From: Saccharomycodes ludwigii
Lineage: Eukaryota; Ascomycota; Saccharomycetes; Saccharomycodales; Saccharomycodaceae
Direction: 5' to 3'
Assembly (NCBI RefSeq): GCF_020623625.1
Contig: NC_060201.1
Coordinates: 372,001-436,000, forward strand
Length of the DNA stretch: 64,000 nt
This document shows, one piece after another, positions 46,609 to 55,730 of the stretch. The translations under genes were made by a program, and so were the position numbers. A model generated the notes under the pieces. The model made no database searches. It was not told the DNA's origin and saw only the letters and a program-made list of their open reading frames with translations. Position 1 is the first letter of the stretch, and the number at the start of each line of letters is the position of its first letter.

Positions 46609-46793
46609 GCCTTTTTTCTGTCCCTTAACATCGCTGCAACATATTTTTAAAAGAAAATAAAGAATCAAATTAAAAAAATATATGATTTACTTTTCTAACA
46701 ACTGGCTGACTGACTCACATCTCTAATTCTCAAAAACCAAAAAAAAAAAAAGGAAAGAAAAATATATCCCTTTCTCCCACTCCATTTTTAATC
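46491..46793. promoter_or_regulatory. Region between tRNA-Glu and JAC1
   Basis: 303 bp that include a T-tract (about 46582-46608) and the JAC1 promoter. No LTR-like remnant is evident near the tRNA. Confidence 0.4.
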
Positions 46794-47477
46794 ATGCTTA
46801 GAATCATACTAAAGGAAGCCAATAAAGGTCAAATCAACAAATTTCATCCCACTACTTTTTTAACCCATTCCTTACGTTATATATCATACTTTCAAATATT
46901 CCCCAAATCATTTCCAAATATCACAGATCTCACCACTAGTATCGATTTAAACACTGGAAATAATATCAAACGTAATCACGCTTTATTATCCAAATTATGG
47001 AATGTAGATTTATATAAGCTAAGAAGAGAATACAGATCGCTACAAAGTAAATCACACCCTGATTTGATTAAACAACAGTCTACTACCATTGATGGTGATA
47101 CCAATAAAAGTATCGATAGTTCTTTATTGAACAGAGCATATCAAACACTTAAATCTCCTTTGAAAAGAGCACAATATATACTTAAGGAAGCCACAGGAGT
47201 TGATTTGACCAGCGAGGAGTTTCCAGAAAAGTTCAAACCAGACGCACAAATACTAATGCAAATAATGATGGTTCATGAAACCTTGGAAGAAATAACTACC
47301 GAAGAAGAAATTATTAAGCTAAAACAAGAAAATAGAGCAAGAATGAGTGAAATAATTAATAACTTGACAGATGCATTTAATAAAGGTGATTTGGACAAAA
47401 CTATTGAATTAGCTGTTGCCTTAAAATATTGGACAAATTTAGACGATGCTATTAAGGAATGGGAGCCAAAAAACTAG
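46794..47477 (+). CDS. JAC1: Mitochondrial Fe-S J-protein co-chaperone Jac1 (HscB)
   Basis: A 227-residue type III J-protein; S. cerevisiae Jac1 is 184. It delivers the Isu scaffold to the Hsp70 Ssq1 during Fe-S cluster transfer. The N-terminal ~60 residues are rich in Lys/Arg/Ser/Thr with few acids and probably form the presequence. The J domain runs from about 62 (LLSKLWNVDLYKLRREYRSLQ) with the HPD triad at 88-90, then LLNRAYQTLKSPLKRAQYIL, the family's equivalent of helix IV. The C-terminal helical bundle (LMQIMMVHETLEEI) is the Isu-binding part. Divergent from tRNA-Glu and convergent with CKB1. Confidence 0.94.
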   Translation: MLRIILKEANKGQINKFHPTTFLTHSLRYISYFQIFPKSFPNITDLTTSIDLNTGNNIKRNHALLSKLWNVDLYKLRREYRSLQSKSHPDLIKQQSTTIDGDTNKSIDSSLLNRAYQTLKSPLKRAQYILKEATGVDLTSEEFPEKFKPDAQILMQIMMVHETLEEITTEEEIIKLKQENRARMSEIINNLTDAFNKGDLDKTIELAVALKYWTNLDDAIKEWEPKN

Positions 47478-47558
47478 AAGACATATGACTACTAATTTGT
47501 TGCTGTAAAACATGTCCCTTATTTATGTATTAAAATCTGCAATTAAAATTAGACTTAA

Positions 47559-47583
47559 ATATATATATATATATATATATATA
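47559..47583. repeat. AT dinucleotide repeat
   Basis: About 12 AT units in the convergent gap between JAC1 and CKB1. Confidence 0.9.
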
Positions 47584-47659
47584 AATCTTGTAAATAATAC
47601 AAAAATAAAAATATAATAAATGAAAAATATAGGGGGGAAAAAATGCCCTTTGTTGACTT

Positions 47660-48297
47660 TTACTTTTCAGTGTTGTTACCATTTTCTTCTATCCCTCCAT
47701 CATTTTCGTTAGAATTGAGATCTCTCTCACCATTGGCCAATAATCCTCTAGGTAAGCTAAATTCACATAATTTAAACTCGTCTATTTCTTGAGCATCACA
47801 AGGCCATTGTCTCAGCCACTTCATTCTACTACCACTAGGAGAAACTTCACTAATCTTAAAACCAAACACTTTTAATTGGAATTGTAATTGTATAGGATTC
47901 TTATTATTTTTCCTATTGTCACAATAATCATCCAACTCTTTAAAATTATTTAAAAAAACACCTGGAAAACTAGTACCCCAAAATGAACCATCTAAAAATA
48001 AGTGAATAGATGACCTGGGCATATATATATCTTGACAATTTGGACAATATAGTTTAACAGTGCTTTCCCCCAAAGTATCGCTTAACCCAGTTGGTAATAG
48101 TTGCATCCCCCCACATAAGTATCTGGGGCAACATCCGAACATTTTATTATCATACTTTTCAGCCATTGCTTGTAGCCCTTGCCTTGTTAAAATGTATCTG
48201 GCATGAATTAAGCCATACAATTGTTCTGCATAATGTTCTATAAGTGTTCTTTTGTTTGTCGTAGCTGTGTTTCCATTAGACTTGATACTTTTGCTAC

Positions 48298-48344
<47 letters not shown>

Positions 48345-48793
48345 CCACTATTATTACTAGTAACAGTTGTCTTAGAAGCGGTACCATCATTATTGTTGAT
48401 ACTTAACATATCTTGATCACCATCGTTATCAACACTTACGCTCATCTCTGTTTGTTCTTTGCCGTCCATTTCTTCGTCATCATCGTCATCTTCGTCATCA
48501 CTTTCCAAATCTAAGATCAAATCCAATGCCTTTCTATAATATGGAATTTCATTTGATAACCCAGTTAAATTAAAATCATCCTCTATAAATTCAGGTGGAA
48601 CTTCACAAAAATATTCATGACCAAAACGTGATACGAATGCAGGAATCCATTCTTCATAAGAGGACGTAGAGGCAGAAGAGGAATTTGAATTTGAATTAGA
48701 TGTTGCTGTTGTGTTAGCGGATACTGCAGAGGAGGACGAAGAAGAGGTTACACTTGATGATAAATTACTATTGTTAGTAGCTGATGGCTTCAT
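47660..48793 (-). CDS. CKB1: Casein kinase 2 regulatory (beta) subunit Ckb1
   Basis: A 377-residue CK2 beta subunit; S. cerevisiae Ckb1 is 278. After a Ser/Asn/Thr-rich start, the conserved body begins with YEEWIPAFVSRFGHEYFCEVP and FIEDDFNLTGL, RKALDLILDLE. The acidic loop (EDDDDDEEMDG) is expanded by an Asn-rich insertion of about 35 residues. Then come EHYAEQLYGLIHARYILT and the zinc-binding set CPRYLCGGMQLLPTGLSD and YCPNCQDIY, which forms the dimer interface. GTSFPGVFLNNFKE and the end MKWLRQWPCDAQE match Ckb1 rather than Ckb2. It is divergent from GET1, as CKB1 (YGL019W)/GET1 (YGL020C) in S. cerevisiae. Confidence 0.93.
48301..48350. repeat. ATT/AAT trinucleotide tract in CKB1 encoding an Asn run
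   Basis: A nearly pure ATT (AAT on the coding strand) run that encodes 4 Asn, Thr, then about 10 Asn. Likely length-polymorphic. Confidence 0.85.
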
Positions 48794-49217
48794 TGTGCAT
48801 ATAGTACTGGCTTGATAAATTCTTTGTTGATATTGTTGCTGTTGTTTGCAAGAATTGTTTTTTTTTTTTTTTTAATTTTAATTTTATTTTTTTCCTCTTT
48901 TTTTCTTTTTATGCGTTCTCTTTGTCTTGTGTGTATAACCCGGCCAAAAACAACATCAATAGCAGTTTATGTCCGCTAGCCGAAGTGCCAGAATGTCCGA
49001 GATGATTTTTGTAATTTAAAAGTTTTTTTTTTTTTCAAGTTTTTTTTTTCCAGTTTTTTTTTTTCCAGTTTTTTTTTTTTTCATAAATTTTTTTCTATTT
49101 TTGTTTTATTTTTTTTGCTTGTTTTTGTATTCTACTTTTTTTTTTTTTGCTTAATCTTACAAAAAAAAAGGCTTAATAACAGACAATCACGCTAGTACAG
49201 CAACTCTGAAAAACATT
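48794..49217. promoter_or_regulatory. Divergent CKB1/GET1 promoter
   Basis: 424 bp. A G/C-richer patch at 48935-49010 includes ATAACCCGG, a Reb1-like site with one mismatch, flanked by long T-tracts. No gene visible. Confidence 0.45.
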
Positions 49218-49952
49218 ATGGACTTTCATATTTATCTGACTTTGCTTTTCATTTTTATAATAAGATTAACTAAACACATCACAGTTCCAGAATCTTTAAT
49301 AACCGCTATATTTGCACCATCAGCATACAATGTACAATTAAAAGAATATAACGAATTGTTGAAGCAAAGAAGAGAGCTAAACAATGAGCAAAACTTACTA
49401 AGTGCTAAAGATCATTACGCCAAATGGACAAAAAACAACCGTAAGTTGGATAAACTAAACAAAGAAATCTCCAGTAAGGGAGAACAATTACTGAATATGA
49501 AGAATACCTTTATAAACAACGCTGGCAAGTATAAAGTCATTTTGATCACTTTGCCCTTTTTTTTTGTCAAATTTTATTTTGGCAAAAGATTGGTCTATAG
49601 CTTTAACACTACTGACATTGGTACCCACAATAATATTGATAAAATGTTTCCCAAATATTTCCAAGTGTTATGTACTGTTGGTTGGTTTGGTCTTCCTATT
49701 TTATTCATCAAAAAGTTTCTTTTGGAAATTTTTGGTGAAAATTCAACCCTTGGTATGAAGTTGGCTGGTAACAATAATTTTCTTTTAACTTCTGGTGTTT
49801 CTTTAGGAATTTGGATTTGGGCATTGGAAAAAATAATTGATGAAATTGAATTTGTTGTACAGAACTTGTTTGTTAAAATCGATAAACCAACAATTGCGAA
49901 CGATAAAGAATATACCACTTCAGCTGTCCCATCTACTGCTGAATTAGATTAA
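49218..49952 (+). CDS. GET1: GET complex receptor subunit Get1
   Basis: A 244-residue ER membrane protein; S. cerevisiae Get1 is 235. With Get2 it receives Get3 loaded with tail-anchored proteins and inserts them. The first membrane segment is at residues 4-22. The cytosolic coiled coil follows (about 45-100) with the diagnostic SAKDHYAKWTKNNRKLDKLNKEI, which contacts Get3. The second segment is at about 108-125 (VILITLPFFFVKFYFG) and the third near 190-215 (TSGVSLGIWIWALEKIIDEIEFV). The order and lengths fit the family. The promoter is shared with CKB1. Confidence 0.93.
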   Translation: MDFHIYLTLLFIFIIRLTKHITVPESLITAIFAPSAYNVQLKEYNELLKQRRELNNEQNLLSAKDHYAKWTKNNRKLDKLNKEISSKGEQLLNMKNTFINNAGKYKVILITLPFFFVKFYFGKRLVYSFNTTDIGTHNNIDKMFPKYFQVLCTVGWFGLPILFIKKFLLEIFGENSTLGMKLAGNNNFLLTSGVSLGIWIWALEKIIDEIEFVVQNLFVKIDKPTIANDKEYTTSAVPSTAELD

Positions 49953-50412
49953 GGCTTGTTCGCTTTTAATTAAAAAAAAAAAAAAATAGTTTTTATATAA
50001 GCATATTGAATAATGATAGTGATAAAAATAACAGTTTATTCTTCCCTTTTCCACTTTACCTTATTATAAACTTATATAAATAGATAATAACTAAAAAAAA
50101 AAAAAAAAAAGATAATCCTTCACTAAAAGGTTTATATTCAATAAAAATTACTATACATGTGCATATTATAATACCAGAAACAAAAAAAAAAAAAAAAAAA
50201 AAAGGCTAAAATTAAAACCAAAAATAAAAGTAAAATTAAATTTAAAAATATCGAAGTGAATAAATGTATAAATAATAATAATAATAATAATAAAGTATAT
50301 TGCTAATAAAATACTCTATTGTATGGGAGAAGTGAAAGATTTATCAAAAAAATATACATATGTGCGTCTATATGCACAATAATGTGCCAAAAGGCAGTAC
50401 TATTCATCATAG
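49953..50412. other. Convergent GET1/haspin intergenic region
   Basis: 460 bp with three A-tracts (49970-49986, 50094-50110, 50185-50204) and an AAT run at 50275-50294. No gene visible. Confidence 0.5.
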
Positions 50413-53400
50413 CTATTTACCATGCGTTTTTAAATCTTGGCAACTTAATATCTCACCTTGATGATTTAAAATCATAGCATACCATTTACATAAAACATCA
50501 TAATGTTTATCCCTAATCTTGCATGATTTAACCATTTGTTGTAGAATATATTTAATCCACACAACATTTGCCCATCCAATTAATTCGGTGACAGCACCAT
50601 TACTGGTATTGTTTTGTAACATGTACGGTTCTAATTGTCGTAATTCAGAATAAACATCATAATGTGGTGATCTGATAAAAAATAAAGGATGATCCAACCT
50701 TGTGTATATTTGCGTATCGCCACCCATTTTACACAATTTATAATCTATAACGGTCACTTTACCATTTGAATCAACCAAAATATTATCTAAATTCAAATCC
50801 CTATGCTCAAACTGATATTTAACTTCCCAACTAGCTAAAACATTAACTAATTGCCAAAATATCTTGGACAATGTTCTTGATGGGACATTAGGTTTTTCAA
50901 TTAATACTTGTGATAGCGGTTTGCCCCTACTTTCCATTTCTATAATCAACAGGCAACTATGTCCATCTCGCTCGTCATTATCTAACAAATTTGTCCTATC
51001 CAGCTGATCTGCAGTACAATTTGTAGTACTAGTTACTCTTCGTTTCGTAATTATCAACCACTTTTTAGAGATTATGGAAGATCCTGTCTCATTCATCAAT
51101 TTGTGTGATATTTTTATGTCGTTAACTATCACTGGTAACATAATATGATCTGTACAATCGAACGCGACTAATTTGTAAATTTTGTTTTTTACAGGATTAA
51201 ACAAAACTCTGGTATTTCCACGCTCATACAGAATATCCCCATCCAACACATCTTTAGGTAATTTATATGATTTTTCATCGACTAATTGTTGCAATTCCTG
51301 GTACGCTTTTTCGGATATAGCCATGTTGTTATTATTCATAGCCACAATAAAACTATTATTACTACTACTTACCGATGTTATTGTAGAATTTAATGTGGAT
51401 GTAGATACAGAAAGTTTAATAGATTCTGATGTGTTGTTAATCATACTCGTGTTATCGCTACCATTTGAAATCGAGGAGTTATTGTAGCTAGCAGTAGCGT
51501 TAGTGGTTGAGCTTCCCAATTTCATTCTAATTTTTTCTAAAGAAGCTTTATCGGGTATTGGAAGTGAGATATTACTATTACTACTATTGCCAAAATTAAA
51601 ACTATAAGTAGAACTATTGGATAATGGTGTATTTGGTGGGGTAATATTGCTATTGCCGCCACTATTCAGGTTTATCTGTGATGTTAATTTTTTCAATGAA
51701 GGGTTACTTGTTCTATTTCTTAGACCTAAGGATGTTTGTGAATTTCTATTTCTTAAACTTGCCTGTGAACTTCTATTTCTTAAACTTGCCTGCGAACTTC
51801 TATTTCTTAAACTTGCCTGCGAACTTCTATTTCTTAAGCTTGTTGAGGAAGCCCTATTTTTCAAGGAATTGTTCGTTGCTGTATTAGTAGATGAGGATGA
51901 TGAAACTAAGGTAGAGCAGTCGTTATCATTGCTGTTGCTAATGGCAACAGTAGCGTTATTATTATTATTATTGTTACCACTATTGAAAAACAATTGTTTT
52001 TTTAATTCACTGAATGACTTTTTATGTTTTGCAGAAGGTGGTATGTTGCTCATACTTTGACTATGTTGGTGTCTTAGGGTATTATCGGGGTTAGTATTAT
52101 TACCAATAGTCGTTGCTGGTACAAAAAAGACATTAGCTCCATCGTTAGTAGTTGAAACTGCAGCATCATTCTGAAAGTTAAGATTCCCGTCGCTATGTGC
52201 TGCCTCATACAAATTAGAGACAGAACTTCTTCTTTTCCAAAATTTCCATGATCTACCAGATGCTATACTACCCAAGCTAGATAATGATGGTGATTGGTTT
52301 AATCGTCTATTAGTATTGTAGCTAGTAGTGTTTTCGCGGTCGATGGATAAATTTTCCGCACCAAGTTTTTTATTACTGGCAGTATTTCTAAAAATCGATG
52401 ACTTCTTGGTAGCAATTCCCCTAATGTTTGTCTTAATAGCGTTATTTGTGACGCTAGTATTACCGTTGTTATTGCCCGTAATGTTAATAGTGGCTGCATT
52501 TTTCATTTTACCAGTAACATTTATTCTTTTACTGTTAATGCCATCAACATTGCCCACGATTTTTTTGTTTTTGACAAGTGTAGCAGTAAAACCATTACTA
52601 CTGGCTGTTCCGCCGGAAATATTATGATGATCCGAAGTAATAACAACTTCAGGGACAACTTTCTGCTCTTCCACAGATGGACTACTTATCGAGAAAAAAG
52701 TTTTCAAACTACTCGCTGTGGATGATGTTTTTTTCAACGATTGCAAACTGGAAGTCGAGAATCTTTTACTTTTGGTGGAAGATGGTGTATTGGTAGAATG
52801 TTTGTTAATGTTGGCGTTCTCCCCAGAAGTGTAGCTGTCTCTTTTATTATTATTAGAGCTAGCATTAGTATTGGCAGTTCCATTGCTGGTACTGGTACTG
52901 TTGTTGATGCTAGTGCCAAGGGTGGTGATAGTTCCGGAAGAATATCTTTTCTTGGAAGATGAGGAAAAACTATTTTCGGATCTAAATGATAAAGTGGACC
53001 ATCTTTTCTTTGAGGATGAGTTATGTGCACCGGTGCTAATAGTGCTTACGTGTGCATTTCTAGTAGGTGTTACAGTGATCGAATTAGTCACAATAGTTGA
53101 GGAAGTGCCATTATTGGACGTAGTAACGCCCGAAGTGATTGTTGTGGAACCAGATTCCTCATACTCTACTTCTTCTTTCGCCTGCTCCTCGACATCTTTT
53201 ATGAATATAGGTGAATTGATGACAAGACCATTGTTACTATGATTATTTTCATTAGTGTTCCCTGACAATTGTTCATTATGAACAATATTTGTAATATTTT
53301 TCATTGAAATCTTTCTTTCACCAACACTTGAAGTACTCCTCCTTTTAATACTGTTATTCGATCCAACCTTGGTGCTAAGAACAGTGGTCGTGTTATTATT

Positions 53401-53652
53401 TGAAGTGCCAGTAATAATAAGGTCAGAATCAACACTTTTTATCCTAGGAATGATATTTTCCTTTTCATTTTCATACTCACAATCGGAATCTTTCATACTG
53501 TCATCATCATCATCTTCTTCGTCATCATAATTAATTTCCATGGCAATAAATTTTCTACTAATAGAATCATTTTTATTATCATTGGCATCGGAAAAAAACT
53601 CAAAAGATGTATCGGAAGTTAAGGTTGTTGTTGTGGGAGTGGGGGTTTGCAT
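50413..53652 (-). CDS. ALK1: Haspin-family protein kinase (ALK1/ALK2)
   Basis: A 1079-residue kinase; S. cerevisiae Alk1 and Alk2 are 760 and 676. Haspin phosphorylates histone H3 Thr3 in animals; the yeast enzymes act in mitotic polarity and the metaphase checkpoint. About 780 residues of Ser/Asn/Thr-rich sequence come first. They include a KEN box at 64-66 (EYENEKENIIPR), an APC/C degron known to matter in Alk1, and a 9-residue tandem repeat of the LRNRSSQAS type near 597-650. The divergent kinase domain is C-terminal: catalytic loop HRDLNLDNILVDSNG near 947, then VIDYKLCKM with DYK at the DFG position, as in haspins. WKF WKRRSSVSNL near 480 is a basic motif. LAA2 follows, as at ALK2 in S. 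cerevisiae. Confidence 0.92.
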   Translation of the reverse strand: MQTPTPTTTTLTSDTSFEFFSDANDNKNDSISRKFIAMEINYDDEEDDDDDSMKDSDCEYENEKENIIPRIKSVDSDLIITGTSNNNTTTVLSTKVGSNNSIKRRSTSSVGERKISMKNITNIVHNEQLSGNTNENNHSNNGLVINSPIFIKDVEEQAKEEVEYEESGSTTITSGVTTSNNGTSSTIVTNSITVTPTRNAHVSTISTGAHNSSSKKRWSTLSFRSENSFSSSSKKRYSSGTITTLGTSINNSTSTSNGTANTNASSNNNKRDSYTSGENANINKHSTNTPSSTKSKRFSTSSLQSLKKTSSTASSLKTFFSISSPSVEEQKVVPEVVITSDHHNISGGTASSNGFTATLVKNKKIVGNVDGINSKRINVTGKMKNAATINITGNNNGNTSVTNNAIKTNIRGIATKKSSIFRNTASNKKLGAENLSIDRENTTSYNTNRRLNQSPSLSSLGSIASGRSWKFWKRRSSVSNLYEAAHSDGNLNFQNDAAVSTTNDGANVFFVPATTIGNNTNPDNTLRHQHSQSMSNIPPSAKHKKSFSELKKQLFFNSGNNNNNNNATVAISNSNDNDCSTLVSSSSSTNTATNNSLKNRASSTSLRNRSSQASLRNRSSQASLRNRSSQASLRNRNSQTSLGLRNRTSNPSLKKLTSQINLNSGGNSNITPPNTPLSNSSTYSFNFGNSSNSNISLPIPDKASLEKIRMKLGSSTTNATASYNNSSISNGSDNTSMINNTSESIKLSVSTSTLNSTITSVSSSNNSFIVAMNNNNMAISEKAYQELQQLVDEKSYKLPKDVLDGDILYERGNTRVLFNPVKNKIYKLVAFDCTDHIMLPVIVNDIKISHKLMNETGSSIISKKWLIITKRRVTSTTNCTADQLDRTNLLDNDERDGHSCLLIIEMESRGKPLSQVLIEKPNVPSRTLSKIFWQLVNVLASWEVKYQFEHRDLNLDNILVDSNGKVTVIDYKLCKMGGDTQIYTRLDHPLFFIRSPHYDVYSELRQLEPYMLQNNTSNGAVTELIGWANVVWIKYILQQMVKSCKIRDKHYDVLCKWYAMILNHQGEILSCQDLKTHGK
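51700..51865. repeat. 27-bp tandem repeat inside the haspin gene
   Basis: Five or six copies of a unit that encodes LRNRSSQAS. The central three are nearly identical at the DNA level, which indicates recent tandem duplication; outer copies are diverged. Confidence 0.85.
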
Positions 53653-53924
53653 AAATACAGAGGAAGATGAGTAATATTCTTTGGTTTTGATCCAAAAAAA
53701 GAAAAAAAATAAATTTCCCCTTACAAGTTAGGAATATATTAAAAGGTGGGATAAAGTGTTTTTTTTTTTAATTAGCTGAACCTTTGGCAAGTGATGGTAT
53801 GTTGTTGAGATGTTGTTATTAAAAGAATCAAAAAGAAAAAAGAAAAAAGAGGAAAAAAAAGAAAAAAAAAAAAAACCAAGAGTGTTATTTAAAAGAAAAG
53901 GATAAATTTGTTTCCTACTTTGAA

Positions 53925-53930
<6 letters not shown>

Positions 53931-53955
<25 letters not shown>

Positions 53956-53960
53956 CAAAA
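53931..53960. repeat. CAAAA pentanucleotide repeat, about 6 copies
   Basis: Perfect CAAAA units upstream of the haspin gene. Confidence 0.9.
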
Positions 53961-54233
53961 TCTAAAACAAACAAAAACAAAAACAAAATCTTTGTGAAAA
54001 AAAAAAAAGGGAAAAAACCACCAAAAATCACCAAAAACAAAACAAAACAAAAATAAAAAACGCAATTTGTGCCACAGAATAATTGCCAGCCTGGCCTTAT
54101 AAAAACATCCGTACCTTTGAAGTTAGTAATTTCGCGTGTTTCATGATGTACTGCGCGATGTCTGAGCAACAATGCGTTTAGATCGGATCTATTGATTGAT
54201 TTATGATACTTATTCCAAATATACGCGGAATAT

Positions 54234-54239
54234 ACGCGT
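54234..54239. promoter_or_regulatory. MluI cell-cycle box ACGCGT
   Basis: Palindromic ACGCGT, the binding core of the yeast G1/S factor MBF (Mbp1-Swi6), with a near copy ACGCGG 11 bp before. Haspin-type kinases are cell-cycle regulated, but the site is 580 bp from that ATG and 257 bp from the LAA2 ATG. Confidence 0.35.
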
Positions 54240-54495
54240 GTTCGGAATTCGGAACAAGAATTATTGCGTGCATTTTCTTTTTTCATTGAATACCAAAATA
54301 AATCATTTTATACAAAATTTTGTTGTGTCAATTATTTATTACAGTGCCTAAAAGTATCAAATTGTTTTTGGTCCAGTATCTATAATAAATATATCGGAAA
54401 TCATCTTCTTTTTCCCTTCAAAGCAACTAACTCTTTATTTTATTTTACTTTATTTTTGGAACAGTTGAGAAGAAGAAAAAGAAAAAGAAAAAGTA

Positions 54496-55491
54496 ATGAG
54501 CTCTGATAGTGATAGTGATTTCGGTAATTTTTCAGATGCATCTTTTGAAGAAGAAAATGATTTTAAAACTGAGAATGAAGTCGCTAATCAAATATTGGAG
54601 AAAGATTTAAAAGATGGAACAGAAAAAAAACAACAATTAACTGTTGGAAATCAAAATGACATACTTGAACGACCAACTAAGGTAGCTTCTCATGTGAATT
54701 ATGATGATCTGATTAATAATTATTTGAATGATTTGTTATCTACACCAAACCCAACCTATAAGACTGATGATCCTGCCGAAAATAGCACCGAGAAATATAC
54801 TTTTCAATTGGACGAAAGAAGTACCATTATTTATCAACAATTAGTATGCTTACCATTCCAAGTACATCCCTTTAATTGGAATCAATCTCATTTACGTATT
54901 TTACTTTTACAAATATTGAAAATAAAAGACCATACTTTAAATGCTGCTGCTGCTGCTGCTGATAAAAATGACGATAATTTGAGTGCTATTAATAAAAGCA
55001 ATGCAGCTTGCTATGACGAACAACCCAACATTGTTAACAGTGATAAGCTAGACAAATTAAGAGATCATACTTTATTCGATAAACTTATGCAAAAAATACC
55101 AACAACACTAAAAAATGCAGATGGTGATGTCAACCCTACTACTATAAGTTCTGGAATTTGTCAGGAATTAGACATTCCAACCGACATTTTCCATGAATAT
55201 ATAGAAAAATTAGTTAGTTTACAAATAAAACAAGCCAACCTATTGGATATCAAATCCACCTATGAACAAGTTATTACGAATCTAGTGGGACATACTCAAC
55301 GTATTAGGAGAGAAGAGATTGAAAAGTACAATAAAAAAAAGAATAGTAACAACAGCAGCATCAATAGTAGAAACGGGAGTGGTCTACTTAGGAGACGAAG
55401 TATCAAAAATAACCCTGGAACAAAGGGAAATGACGGTAACACGTCTACAAATACCAGTAAAAGTAAAAGATTCAGTTGGATAATGGGATGA
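54496..55491 (+). CDS. LAA2: Laa2-like clathrin adaptor accessory protein
   Basis: A 331-residue soluble protein. The N-terminus MSSDSDSDFGNFSDASFEEE carries the acidic FGNFSDA motif, the type that binds the gamma-ear of AP-1 adaptors; this fits Laa2/aftiphilin proteins, which link Laa1 to AP-1 at the trans-Golgi and endosomes. The middle (VNYDDLINNYLNDLL, IIYQQLVCLPFQVHPFNWNQSHLRILLLQILKIK) looks helical and conserved, and the C-terminus is basic and Ser/Asn-rich. The identification rests on the motif plus position: in S. cerevisiae LAA2 (YBL010C) is next to ALK2 (YBL009W) on the opposite strand, exactly as here. I do not remember the Laa2 sequence well enough to confirm it residue by residue. 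Confidence 0.65.
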   Translation: MSSDSDSDFGNFSDASFEEENDFKTENEVANQILEKDLKDGTEKKQQLTVGNQNDILERPTKVASHVNYDDLINNYLNDLLSTPNPTYKTDDPAENSTEKYTFQLDERSTIIYQQLVCLPFQVHPFNWNQSHLRILLLQILKIKDHTLNAAAAAADKNDDNLSAINKSNAACYDEQPNIVNSDKLDKLRDHTLFDKLMQKIPTTLKNADGDVNPTTISSGICQELDIPTDIFHEYIEKLVSLQIKQANLLDIKSTYEQVITNLVGHTQRIRREEIEKYNKKKNSNNSSINSRNGSGLLRRRSIKNNPGTKGNDGNTSTNTSKSKRFSWIMG

Positions 55492-55560
55492 AACTTATAC
55501 TCTACGGGAAGCTCGTTTCTTTTTTCATTTTTTATTTTCATTCTAAAATGATTTTAAATG

Positions 55561-55566
55561 ACATAC

Positions 55567-55601
<35 letters not shown>
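55561..55601. repeat. ACAT/AT compound microsatellite
   Basis: Four CATA units followed by about ten AT units in the convergent gap between LAA2 and STT3, which is otherwise free of genes. Confidence 0.9.
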
Positions 55602-55730
55602 AAGAAAATAAAGTAAAACCACACAGATAAAATAGTTTTAAATGATAATGTAATATAGAAAAAAATATGAATAGATATTGTTGTCACATAGTTATACATA
55701 ACTAACAAAAAAAGAAAAAATAGACGGTTA

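Larger units (their letters stand above)
53653..54495. promoter_or_regulatory. Divergent haspin/LAA2 promoter with a CpG-richer core
   Basis: 843 bp. The haspin side is A-rich with a CAAAA repeat at 53931-53960. The part at 54060-54275 is much less AT-rich, with an MluI cell-cycle box and short direct repeats (AATATACGCG twice, TTCGGAA twice). The short frames across it are not convincing proteins. Confidence 0.45.

Noticed and set aside
46491-46793. LTR-retrotransposon remnant next to tRNA-Glu
   Set aside because: tRNA flanks are common insertion sites, but I saw no LTR ends, target duplications or repeated sequence at either tRNA copy.
54150-54190. Possible box C/D snoRNA (ATGATGT and CTGA)
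   Set aside because: The boxes are only about 10 nt apart, box C has a mismatch and no guide is recognised.
53915-54286. 123-residue minus-strand frame upstream of haspin
   Set aside because: The last third is translated CAAAA/poly(A) repeat; the rest has no recognisable motif and lies in a divergent promoter.
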